From: Marinobacter segnicrescens
Lineage (GTDB): Bacteria; Pseudomonadota; Gammaproteobacteria; Pseudomonadales; Oleiphilaceae
Length of the DNA: 64,000 nucleotides
NCBI RefSeq assembly: GCF_900111555.1
Contig: NZ_FOHZ01000012.1
Coordinates: 51,359 to 115,358 of the forward strand
Direction of reading: 5' to 3'
Part shown: in pieces, positions 28,910 to 36,076 of the stretch
Layout: each line of letters opens with the position of its first letter
How positions within the stretch are numbered: position 1 is the first letter of the stretch
Notes under the pieces: model-generated
What the model was told of the DNA's origin: nothing
Database searches by the model: none
The model's input: only the letters and a program-made list of their open reading frames with translations
Made by a program: the position numbers and the translations under genes

Positions 28910-30259
28910 TTACAGGGCACAGGTGCGGAAACCCGTGTACACGTCATTGCGCTGTGGCAGGTAAGCCTGGCGATAGGTGCCTCGAATCAATACCGACGAG
29001 GTGGCACACCCGCCACCACGGGTCACCTTGTGGTCACCAAACTGCAGGGTAGACATGAATGGATACATGTCCACCTTGAAGCCGTCGTAAGGCAGGAACT
29101 GGTCGCTGGTCCACTCCCAGCAGGTGCCGATCATCTGCCGGCAGCCAAAGGGGCTCTCGCCAGCTGGCATAGCACTGGCGGGCTGCCGGGCCATCATGGT
29201 GGTGTCCATGTCCACGCGCTCCGGGGTGGGCGGCTCGTTACCCCAGGGGAAGCGTCGGAATGCTTCGCCCGGGCGATTCCCCAGGGCGGCCACTTCCCAT
29301 TCCGTTTCCGTCGGCAGACGTCGGCCTGCCCAGTTGCACCACGCCTCGGCTTCCCAGTATGAGACATGGATCACCGGGGCATCCGGTTCCAGTGGCTGCC
29401 ACTGGTCAAACAATCGCTCCTGCCACTGGCCCTCATGCAGGCGCCAGTACAGCGGATGTCTTGGCGCCCGCAAGACCGGTTCACGTTCACCGAAGACCAG
29501 TGCTACGTCGGTTTCGCTCTGAAGCCACTTGCGACCGCCGAAGGACCAGAGCTCGGGACGGCGGTAACCGCCATCTTCCAAAAAGGCGAGAAACTCAGCG
29601 TTGCTCACCGGTGCACGGGAAATGCTGAACGCGTCCAGAGCCACTGTATGGCGAGGTTTTTCGCCATCAAACGCGAAGTCTTCACCGGCGTAGTCGGCTG
29701 ACTCCCCGGGCATGCCGATCAGCCAGGTGCCAGCCGGAATCCGCGCATCTCCCAGTTGCTCGCCGCGAGCGGAGGCGGGCTTCATCACCCCCGGAGGCGG
29801 CGGGTAGCCCACGGTCTGGCGGCACCAGGTCATGGATTCTATATGCATATGCTGGTGGTAGATCGCGTAGCGATAGAGGTACCGCGACCGCTCATCCAGC
29901 GGCTGCTCCCGGATGCGTTGGGCGATCCTGTCATAGATGGTGAGCATGTAGTTCCGGGTCTGCTCCCGGCCCGGAAAGTAATCCCGGTTCCAGCGGTCCC
30001 GGTGGTCAATATGGAACGAGTCCCAGAGGTCATCCATGGATGGGTCATAGCTCGGGGTACCGTCCAGCAGGTTCAGAACAAATACCTCGTAAAAGAACGA
30101 GGAGTGGCCCATTTCCCAGAGCGGCGGGTTTACTCCCGGGTGCCAGGGTACCTGTAGCTGGTCGTCATCCAGGGAATCGACCAGCGCCAGGGTACGTTGC
30201 CGGGCATTCTCCAGAAGGCCAAGCATTTCGTCTTTCAGGGCTGTTTCGCGATCTGCCAT
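28910..30259 (-). CDS. EgtB/SenA-type non-haem iron sulfoxide synthase (DinB plus FGE-sulfatase domains)
   Basis: 449 residues from the ATG at 30259 (MADRETALKDEML), preceded by a purine-rich AAGAGAAG. The DinB_2 domain (about 10-165) has GHSSFFYEV and the iron-binding HX3HXE motif (HQHMHIE, His135, His139, Glu141). The FGE-sulfatase domain follows (VSNAEFLAFLEDGGYRRPELW, HVSYWEAEAWCNWAGRRLPTETEWE) and ends with VTRGGGCATSS and RNDVYTGFRTCAL. The FGE half resembles EgtB more than the OvoA synthase domain. The family joins cysteine-type thiols (or a selenosugar in SenA) to histidine or hercynine. No egtD, senB or senC lies nearby; the neighbour is an OvoA-type methyltransferase, so histidine is the likelier substrate. 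Confidence 0.85.
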   Translation of the reverse strand: MADRETALKDEMLGLLENARQRTLALVDSLDDDQLQVPWHPGVNPPLWEMGHSSFFYEVFVLNLLDGTPSYDPSMDDLWDSFHIDHRDRWNRDYFPGREQTRNYMLTIYDRIAQRIREQPLDERSRYLYRYAIYHQHMHIESMTWCRQTVGYPPPPGVMKPASARGEQLGDARIPAGTWLIGMPGESADYAGEDFAFDGEKPRHTVALDAFSISRAPVSNAEFLAFLEDGGYRRPELWSFGGRKWLQSETDVALVFGEREPVLRAPRHPLYWRLHEGQWQERLFDQWQPLEPDAPVIHVSYWEAEAWCNWAGRRLPTETEWEVAALGNRPGEAFRRFPWGNEPPTPERVDMDTTMMARQPASAMPAGESPFGCRQMIGTCWEWTSDQFLPYDGFKVDMYPFMSTLQFGDHKVTRGGGCATSSVLIRGTYRQAYLPQRNDVYTGFRTCAL

Positions 30260-30616
30260 ATTTCTTCTCTTGAAGCTCTCTATGATGTCGCTGCTGACAG
30301 TCGAGTGACGATTTAAGTGGTTGTGCCCTGTCTGGAACACTGACGGACTTCACACAAGCTGAACTGTCCGTATATTTTACACGCCGCAGCAGATGCCATT
30401 TTTGTGACTTAGTTAACACACTGGTCATGCGGCAGTTCTCATTTTATGGCACATAACCTGTTTGTTTTCCCGCCAGGACCCGATGGATGCCCCGGTCGCG
30501 ATTCCAGCAGCTACAAAGCAGGCGACCACAGGGGGCATCCCGGATCAGCTTAAGTCCGGCATCCACCAAACACAATGTGCGCCGGGCCCCGGCACGCTGA
30601 CCTGGACGGTGGCACA
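30260..30616. other. Divergent promoter region between the sulfoxide synthase and the regulator
   Basis: 357 bases without a convincing gene. The middle (30340-30470) is A/T-rich and must contain promoters for both directions. A TGGCAC at 30447 lacks a proper -12 partner. No terminator or RNA gene is seen. Confidence 0.5.
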
Positions 30617-32008
30617 ATGGATTCCAAACGCAAACTCACCTGGCTGACCCATGGCACCCAAGCTGTCCAGGTGCCTGGTGTCCTGAGCTCAGGCTGGCAG
30701 GTACATCAGTTCGATTATACGGTCCCACCCCGGTTTGGACTGCCCGACGGGCATCAGGGACATGTGGGCATACTGGACCTGACTCGTTACCCGAAAGACG
30801 GCGTTCCCCACCTGGACCGCTGGTTTGAACAGCTGAATATTCCCCTGTGGATCGGCATCCTGCCAGAAGCGCCCAGCCTGAACCGTCAGCTGGCCTACCT
30901 CACCTCACTGCACTGCTCGGACTATCACACGTTACCGATCGACTGGGAAAGGCTGGCCATGGTTGCAGGGCACCTATGGGGCATGGCGGAACTTCATCAG
31001 AAGGCCACACCAGCAACCGGCGACGACTACCAGGAGATTGCACTCACCGGGGAGTCAGCTGCCATCCGCCATGTTATTTCGAGGCTCAGGCGGTTTGCGG
31101 GCACCAGTGAACCCGTGTTGATCTACGGCGAAAGCGGCACCGGAAAGGAAGCCGCGGCCCGACTGGTCCATGAACAGTCCCTGGCCCGCCATGGCCCACT
31201 GATCACCATCAACTGCGCGGCGCTGCCGGTCTCACTGACCCAGAGTGAGCTTTTCGGTCACGAGAAAGGCGCATTCACCCATGCCACGAGTCAGCGTACG
31301 GGCCGTCTGGAGGCTGCGGATGGCGGCAGTCTGCTATTGGCGGGTATTGACGAACTTTCCCTGGTTCAACAGTCGTACCTGCTCCGTTTCCTCCAGGAGG
31401 GGGTCGTTGAACGTGTTGGCTCTAACCGCCCAGTGCGGATTAACGCCCGGCTCATTGCCACGGCTTCCACGCCATTGTCCGAGCTTGTACGCCACGGCAC
31501 CTTCCGCCAGGACGTGTTTTTCAGGCTGGGTGAGATGGCAGTGGAGCTGCCCCCGCTGCGCGAGCGCCCGGAGGACATCCCCCAACTGACGGAGGCCTTG
31601 CTCCAACGACTACCGCCCCACCTGTCGCCAAAGCCGGTCAGCCAGGCCACCATGCAGCGGCTGATTACCCATAGCTGGCCCGGCAACCTGCGGGAACTGC
31701 AGAACCGGTTGCGGCAGGCCCTGCTGCTGGGTGAAAGCCCGCAGATAGAGCCCATGGACCTGGGCCTGTACGGGATTCCTGCCAATGTCCACGATCACCA
31801 CGACCTGAGCCTGGCCCAGTTCCGGTCCAGGGCTGAGCGACAAGCCCTGCACTGCAGCCTGGCGCTGACCCGGCATAACATTTCAGCGGCCGCCCGTCTG
31901 CTACGCATCTCCCGTGCCTCTTTCTACCGTCTGATCGACAAGTACCAACTGCCGTTATCAGACACCATCCACTCAGCCAACACACCCGGACGTCAAACCC
32001 GCCGGTAA
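30617..32008 (+). CDS. VpsR-like enhancer-binding-protein homologue with degenerate AAA+ motifs
   Basis: 463 residues from the ATG at 30617 (MDSKRKLTW). The N-terminus (1-125) is receiver-like but has no recognisable phosphorylation triad. The AAA+ domain has intact Walker A GESGTGKE (about residue 172). The GAFTGA loop that contacts sigma-54 reads GAFTHA (about residue 218), and Walker B, normally LFLDEIGEL, reads LLLAGIDEL, so the Asp-Glu pair is lost. A Fis-type helix-turn-helix ends the protein (NISAAARLLRISRASFYRLID). VpsR and relatives also lack sigma-54 function and respond to cyclic di-GMP, so this is probably a sigma-70-type or ATPase-independent regulator of biofilm or surface genes. 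The outer-membrane protein gene follows after 9 bases. Confidence 0.85.
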   Translation: MDSKRKLTWLTHGTQAVQVPGVLSSGWQVHQFDYTVPPRFGLPDGHQGHVGILDLTRYPKDGVPHLDRWFEQLNIPLWIGILPEAPSLNRQLAYLTSLHCSDYHTLPIDWERLAMVAGHLWGMAELHQKATPATGDDYQEIALTGESAAIRHVISRLRRFAGTSEPVLIYGESGTGKEAAARLVHEQSLARHGPLITINCAALPVSLTQSELFGHEKGAFTHATSQRTGRLEAADGGSLLLAGIDELSLVQQSYLLRFLQEGVVERVGSNRPVRINARLIATASTPLSELVRHGTFRQDVFFRLGEMAVELPPLRERPEDIPQLTEALLQRLPPHLSPKPVSQATMQRLITHSWPGNLRELQNRLRQALLLGESPQIEPMDLGLYGIPANVHDHHDLSLAQFRSRAERQALHCSLALTRHNISAAARLLRISRASFYRLIDKYQLPLSDTIHSANTPGRQTRR

Positions 32009-32017
32009 GGAATGACC

Positions 32018-33082
32018 ATGCGCATAGCCCGGATCCTGCTACCCCTGACAACCGCACTGGGCCTTTTGCCGGTTACGGCGCTCAGCCAACAACCTGCCCC
32101 GGACACGACCGTGGGCTCCGAAGCCCGTGAAGCCGCCTCCAACCAGGCCACCGAGGTAGCCTCCATCACCTACGACCGGGGGATCGTAACCTCCCCGGGG
32201 CGAATCACCATCGAGCCTTCCGTCTCCTATGCCCACAGCAATTCCACCGTGGTGGCCGTAGAAGGCTATACGGTCATTCCCGCCTTGCTGGTAGGGCTGA
32301 TCAATATCTCGGAAGTGCAACGGGATATCTTCACTGGGGCCCTGGCCATGAAGTATGGCTTTTCCAGCCGTTTCGAGGCTGGCATACGGGTGCCCTACCT
32401 GATCATCAATGAAGACCTGCGGGAGCGGGAGGTTTTTCAGGGCACGCCCCTCGACACCATCCGCGAGTCATCCGGTGACGGTCTGGGCGATGTGGAAGTG
32501 TCGGCACGCTACCAGATCAATGATGGCCTGGATGGCTGGCCATACCTGATCGGCAGCCTGCGGGTAAAGGCGCCCACCGGCGAAGGTCCCTATGACGTGG
32601 GCCAGAGGATCATCTACGACAGCAACAACAACCCCATCGGGGTAGAACTCAGGGAGCGCCCTACCGGATCCGGCTTCTGGTCCATAGAGCCAGGCATCTC
32701 ATTTATCTACCCCACCGATCCGGCGGTGCTGTTCGGCAACCTGAGCTACGTCTGGACCATGGAGGAAGATGAGGGTGAACGTAACGGTGGCACCATCGAC
32801 CCGGGTGACGTTATCCGGTTCGGGTTCGGTATGGGCTTTGCCTTCAACGAACGCACCTCGTTCAGCCTGGGCTATGACCACTCGATCATCGGCGAGACAG
32901 ACTATGAGCTGGATAACAGCCTGTTTGACACACGGTTTGAGCAGGTACACGTGGGCTCACTGACCTTCGGTCTATCCCAGCGGCTGACCCGGGATACCAG
33001 CCTGAGTATGGCGGTGAGCGTCGGAGTGACCGACAACGCCCCCAATGCAGAGATTACCCTGCGGCTACCGATCAACCTCTAG
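32018..33082 (+). CDS. Outer-membrane beta-barrel protein, candidate export pore of the adjacent secreted-protein cluster
   Basis: 354 residues from the ATG at 32018, served by AAGGA 7 bases upstream; the ATG at 32012 is too close to that site. It has a signal peptide (about 1-23) and a short hydrophilic N-terminal stretch rich in Glu, Ala and Thr. About 280 residues of alternating polar and hydrophobic strands follow, with many Tyr, Gly and Asp (ITIEPSVSYAHSNST, GDVEVSARYQIND, TSFSLGYDHSII, AEITLRLPINL). This is a 12-or-more-strand barrel by appearance, similar in style to the phenol MetA or FapF barrels. It forms an operon with the regulator. It converges on the C39 peptidase operon. The export role is inferred from context only. 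Confidence 0.75.
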   Translation: MRIARILLPLTTALGLLPVTALSQQPAPDTTVGSEAREAASNQATEVASITYDRGIVTSPGRITIEPSVSYAHSNSTVVAVEGYTVIPALLVGLINISEVQRDIFTGALAMKYGFSSRFEAGIRVPYLIINEDLREREVFQGTPLDTIRESSGDGLGDVEVSARYQINDGLDGWPYLIGSLRVKAPTGEGPYDVGQRIIYDSNNNPIGVELRERPTGSGFWSIEPGISFIYPTDPAVLFGNLSYVWTMEEDEGERNGGTIDPGDVIRFGFGMGFAFNERTSFSLGYDHSIIGETDYELDNSLFDTRFEQVHVGSLTFGLSQRLTRDTSLSMAVSVGVTDNAPNAEITLRLPINL

Positions 33083-33125
33083 TGTCCTGCCTGGTTGATT
33101 CGTTAACTACTGGGTGCTGGCAGGA

Positions 33126-33623
33126 TCAACGGCTCAACAGGCGATTGAGGTGCTCGCCCAGGTGCAGTGGCACCTGCTGGTGAACAGCAAGGTTATTGAG
33201 TTCGATATTGAGCCGGTGGATGTTCTGGATCACCGTGGAATTCAGGCTGTTCTGGATGACGGTGGTCCAGCCACTTCCGCCGATACCGGGCCCCACGGCG
33301 ACCCGGGCGCCCGCCGGTTCATCAGGCTGCATGACCTGCACCACGGTTTCCATACGGTGGGCCACCTCCCCACGCATCTTCTGGTTCAGGTTCGGAATGG
33401 TCAGTCGGTTAACAATCAGTTCCTGGCCATTCAGCGCAACGATCTGGTCCAGGCCGATGGAGATCTCCAGCCCGTCCTGCATAAAACCGCCTCGCAGCCG
33501 GTCCAGTTCCTCATCGGCCAGCACCGGTCCCGCCAGGTTCAATACCTCGTTCACTGGTGTCGCTGCCAACAGGGGGCCGGGGAAAAGCATCACAGCAACC
33601 ATCAGTCTGCAAACATTGTTCAT
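33126..33623 (-). CDS. Small secreted protein with double-glycine motif and VIQN C-terminal motif
   Basis: 165 residues from the ATG at 33623 (MNNVCRLM), with ribosome site AAGGGAG. A Sec signal peptide is followed by LADEELDRLRGGF, which matches the LxxxELxxIxGG leader recognised by C39 peptidases. After it comes a beta-rich stretch (ISIGLDQIVALNGQELIVNRLTI). The C-terminal part TVIQNSLNSTVIQNIHRLNIELNN resembles the ends of the proteins at 34332 and 34735. It is the last gene of the four-gene operon, 2 bases after the C39 peptidase stop, a position equivalent to FapE in fap operons. No CxxC motif like those of FapC and FapE is present. Confidence 0.75.
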   Translation of the reverse strand: MNNVCRLMVAVMLFPGPLLAATPVNEVLNLAGPVLADEELDRLRGGFMQDGLEISIGLDQIVALNGQELIVNRLTIPNLNQKMRGEVAHRMETVVQVMQPDEPAGARVAVGPGIGGSGWTTVIQNSLNSTVIQNIHRLNIELNNLAVHQQVPLHLGEHLNRLLSR

Positions 33624-33625
33624 GG

Positions 33626-34318
33626 TCACCACTCCCTTGAAGAGGGCCAGTAAGGCAAGGTATGAGCTCCGGGCAATTCCCGGATTCCGCTTCCTACCGG
33701 CGCACGGGCCAGTGCCGGCCAGTCGCCATCGCTGCGAAACGTCGCCCGCCCTTCACGCAGATGGCTTCTTATGACAAAGGCGGTGCCGTCCCAGTACTCC
33801 CCGAATTCACCATGACTGTAGGCTTTCAGCCCCCGGGCGGGGTCCCCAACCAGCACTTCCTGGTCACTGATGCCCTTGATCACCACGAAATGCCGGAATC
33901 CCCGGATGTTGATCAACACGATGACTGGCAACCGCACCTGCTCCCGCAGACCAGCCAGGCCCATGCGGAAGCCATCGGCCTGGTACCCCTCCAGCTCCAG
34001 GTAGCGCTTCATGTCCAGCATGGAGAACCCCTCGCGCCGGACCTTTTCCTCGTCGGCCAGGGCAAACATGGAGCGGAACACCTCCTGTTCGGTCACTTCA
34101 TGTCCATAGTGATAGGACAATAACGAAGCCACCGCAGCGGACCCGCAACTGAAGTCGTATTGCTGGCGGATCACTTCGCTGAAGGTTTTCTCACGATAGC
34201 TTTCCACCGGAATGGCCAGGTCCCCGCCGATACCCGGCACGATGACCGAGCCAGCCTGGGCCTGGGGCCAGAGCAGGCTGCACATCAGCCCCGTTGCCAG
34301 CACTGCGAACCTGCCCAT
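33626..34318 (-). CDS. Periplasmic C39-family cysteine peptidase (FapD-like)
   Basis: 230 residues. A signal peptide (1-22) is followed by a peptidase C39 domain with catalytic Cys in QYDFSCGSAAVASLLSYHYG, His in FRHFVVIKGI and Asp in VGDPARG; all three are intact. Unlike bacteriocin exporters it has no ABC or membrane domain, so it acts free in the periplasm, as proposed for FapD in amyloid export. The ribosome site GGAGG precedes the ATG. It is flanked in the operon by two small secreted proteins, one carrying an ideal LxxxELxxLxGG motif, which is the obvious candidate substrate. Confidence 0.88.
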   Translation of the reverse strand: MGRFAVLATGLMCSLLWPQAQAGSVIVPGIGGDLAIPVESYREKTFSEVIRQQYDFSCGSAAVASLLSYHYGHEVTEQEVFRSMFALADEEKVRREGFSMLDMKRYLELEGYQADGFRMGLAGLREQVRLPVIVLINIRGFRHFVVIKGISDQEVLVGDPARGLKAYSHGEFGEYWDGTAFVIRSHLREGRATFRSDGDWPALARAPVGSGIRELPGAHTLPYWPSSREW

Positions 34319-34331
34319 GCCCCACCTCCGG

Positions 34332-34682
34332 TTACTGATTGATGAGTATATTGATCTGGGTGCTGTCCTGGATGACCACCTGGTTGCCGGTGTTCTGGAT
34401 CACGGTGGCGATACCGTTCATGTGCCCGAAGGCACTGTCTGACAGATAGTTGTCGCCGGTGACCACGTTTCCGGAAAGCACATTGTCGGCGACTGATGCG
34501 TTCTGCTCCGTGTCGTTCATCTGCCACTGCATGGTGACGCCCTGACGGCCGCTGGCGCTGGCCAGCTGGTCATCCGTCAGGGGCGAGACATTCATCCACT
34601 GTTCTGCGAGCGCCGGTGACAGCCCGCACAGTAATCCCAGCAACACAGATGCCTGCAGAATCCTTCTGGTGACGCTACCCAT
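34332..34682 (-). CDS. Small secreted protein with VIQN...VIQ motif
   Basis: 116 residues from the ATG at 34682 (MGSVTRRILQ), with AGGAG upstream. A signal peptide (about 1-27) is followed by PLTDDQLASASGRQGVTM, the LSDxxLsxvsGxxG element seen at the mature N-terminus of many exported beta-rich proteins. An Asn/Asp-rich middle (NDTEQNASVADNVLSGNVVTGDNYL) and the C-terminal repeat ATVIQNTGNQVVIQDSTQINILINQ come next. It has the composition of a curlin- or Fap-like beta-solenoid. It sits between the repeat protein (52-base gap) and the C39 peptidase (13-base gap). It could be a nucleator (FapB-like); that is inference. Confidence 0.75.
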   Translation of the reverse strand: MGSVTRRILQASVLLGLLCGLSPALAEQWMNVSPLTDDQLASASGRQGVTMQWQMNDTEQNASVADNVLSGNVVTGDNYLSDSAFGHMNGIATVIQNTGNQVVIQDSTQINILINQ

Positions 34683-34734
34683 GGCATTTCTCCTGAAAAA
34701 CGGGCCGCCTGCGCGAGCAGACGGCCTCATTTCC

Positions 34735-35694
34735 CTAGTTGCCAGTGGTCAGGTTCGACATGACGCTGACATTGGCCTGAGTCACGCTTCCTGTCCCGAC
34801 GTTCTGGGCAAATGCACCGACACCGGTGAAGTTCGCAGAGCCACCGGAGACTTCATTATTGTTGCTGACATGGGTATAGGAGCCACCGCTCGCATCCCCA
34901 TAGGTGGTAGTGACACCAGACACGGTTCCATCCAGCTCCGCAGTGTTCATGAACGCACTGACACTCAGGGTCAGCGTGTTGGTGCTGCTGTTGGAGTTGT
35001 AGGAATCAGTGGCATTGGCGGAGTTGTCCGAGCTGTCACTGTTGCCACTGTTGGCCACCTTGAAGGAGTCACTGACTGTGGTGCTGTTGTCAGAGTTGTC
35101 GGAATTATCGGAGTTGTCCGAATTATCCGAGTTGTCGTTGCCGCTGTCGGCAATCTTGAAGGAATCGGACACAGCGGTGCTGTTGTCAGAGTTGTCGGAG
35201 TTATCCGAGTTATCCGAATTGTCGGAGTTGTCGGAGTTGTCCGAATTGTCGTTGCCACTGTCCGCGATCTTGAACGAATCGGCGACGTCAGTGCTGTTGT
35301 CGGAGTTGTCCGAATTATCGGAGTTGTCCGAGTTGTCAGACATGTCGTTCGCTGTATCGGCGATCTTGTAGGAATCGGCGACACTGGAACTGTTGTCTGA
35401 ATTGTCAGAATTATCGGAGTTGTCCGAATTGTCTGACATATCATTTCCACTGTCTGCAATCTTGAACGAGTCCGCAACATCAGTGCTGCTGTCCGAGTTA
35501 TCGGAATTGTTCGAGTTATCCGTGGAGTTGTCATTGCCGGAATCGGTATTTCCGGAATAGTCATTGTTGGCGGTGGAGGTATTATCAGCGTTGGTGTTCG
35601 GATCTCCGTCACCACCCTGGTCCGCCCAGGCAACCCCGGAAACACCCAGTCCTACCGCAATGGCCATAGCCAGCAAGTTTCTCTTGGTATTCAT
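34735..35694 (-). CDS. Secreted Asp-Asn-Ser repeat protein, candidate fibre or matrix protein
   Basis: 319 residues with a signal peptide (1-24, ending AWA). Residues 73-218 hold five units of V(A/S)DS(F/Y)K(I/V)A(D/N)(S/T)(G/A)N(D), spaced by (DNS)5 to (DNS)7 tracts, giving a period of about 32 residues. There is no Cys. The C-terminal 85 residues are beta-rich and Thr/Ser/Gly-rich (TNTLTLSVSAFMNTAELDG, GVGAFAQNVGTGSVTQANVSV) and share the QN...VxQ motif with the two small neighbours. It is first in the operon, behind a sigma-54-like promoter. The position and operon fit FapC or another major fibre subunit, but the repeats are not FapC-like. Calcium binding by the acidic repeats is conceivable. 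Confidence 0.85.
   Translation of the reverse strand: MNTKRNLLAMAIAVGLGVSGVAWADQGGDGDPNTNADNTSTANNDYSGNTDSGNDNSTDNSNNSDNSDSSTDVADSFKIADSGNDMSDNSDNSDNSDNSDNSSSVADSYKIADTANDMSDNSDNSDNSDNSDNSTDVADSFKIADSGNDNSDNSDNSDNSDNSDNSDNSDNSTAVSDSFKIADSGNDNSDNSDNSDNSDNSDNSTTVSDSFKVANSGNSDSSDNSANATDSYNSNSSTNTLTLSVSAFMNTAELDGTVSGVTTTYGDASGGSYTHVSNNNEVSGGSANFTGVGAFAQNVGTGSVTQANVSVMSNLTTGN
35041..35478 (-). repeat. Nested minisatellite inside the repeat-protein gene
   Basis: A 9-base tandem unit (Asn-Ser-Asp codons) repeats five to seven times between five copies of a 36-39-base unit, giving a higher-order period of about 96 bases. Such DNA is prone to slippage, so the copy number may differ between strains and may be collapsed in short-read assemblies. 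Confidence 0.85.
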
Positions 35695-35795
35695 GATGTC
35701 CCTTCCCTTTACGTTATTGGCTCTTGGTTATTCAGGGCCTCCGACACCTGAGCGCTCACAGGTACTCCATGCACCAGGCCCGCAAAGGAGAGAAC

Positions 35796-35811
35796 TGCGA
35801 TTCCTGTGCCA
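35796..35811 (-). promoter_or_regulatory. Sigma-54-like promoter (-24/-12)
   Basis: The minus strand reads TGGCACAGGAATCGCA. Against the consensus TGGCACGRNNNTTGCW only two positions differ, and the GG-to-GC spacing is correct. Transcription would start about 12 bases further on, leaving an untranslated leader of about 90 bases before the repeat-protein ATG at 35694. Confidence 0.6.
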
Positions 35812-36027
35812 GAATTTCGATTATTCTTTAAGCGGCTGTTTTTAATGATATTCCCCGGATCAACGGAAAGTGAATAATCCGTGTGCCCGGAGTTTATGTC
35901 GCAAGGGTGAGACACGGCGCGGCCTTTGGCAGCGTCGAAAATCCATTAATAACGCCATTTCATACACATAGACCAAAATCTTGACTGTAAAGAGGATCTA
36001 CAGGTTTCACGCCAGGAAAGCAGAAAC

Positions 36028-36055
36028 ACGAAAGCCCGGCGGACCGGGCTTTCGT
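36028..36055 (-). terminator. Rho-independent terminator of the RND pump operon
   Basis: Perfect 12-base inverted arms ACGAAAGCCCGG and CCGGGCTTTCGT around a 4-base loop. On the minus strand a T-rich stretch (GTGTTTC) follows. It lies 22 bases after the pump gene stop. Confidence 0.8.
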
Positions 36056-36076
36056 GAACGCTGCGAGGATGGAACA

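Larger units (their letters stand above)
35695..36076. other. Upstream region of the repeat-protein operon
   Basis: 382 bases without a gene. They hold the sigma-54-like promoter at 35796-35811 and the RND-pump terminator at 36028-36055. The stretch 35810-36000 is A/T-rich and long enough for enhancer and IHF sites, but I see no clear symmetric operator there. Confidence 0.6.

Noticed and set aside
28142..30259. A single full-length ovoA gene broken by a frameshift
   Set aside because: Two frames with their own starts and stops, a 24-base gap and normal C- and N-termini, and the synthase half resembles EgtB rather than OvoA.
30447..30462. TGGCAC as a second sigma-54 promoter in front of the regulator
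   Set aside because: The -12 element at the required spacing reads CTGT, lacking the essential GC.
35009..35371. Plus-strand open frame of ELSELSELS repeats resembling a leucine-rich coiled coil
   Set aside because: It is the antisense shadow of the Asn-Ser-Asp repeats; it has no ribosome site, and the minus-strand frame has a signal peptide and operon context.
35041..35478. Regularly spaced repeats that could suggest a CRISPR array
   Set aside because: The spacers are not unique; the units are in-frame codons of one gene, and there are no cas genes.
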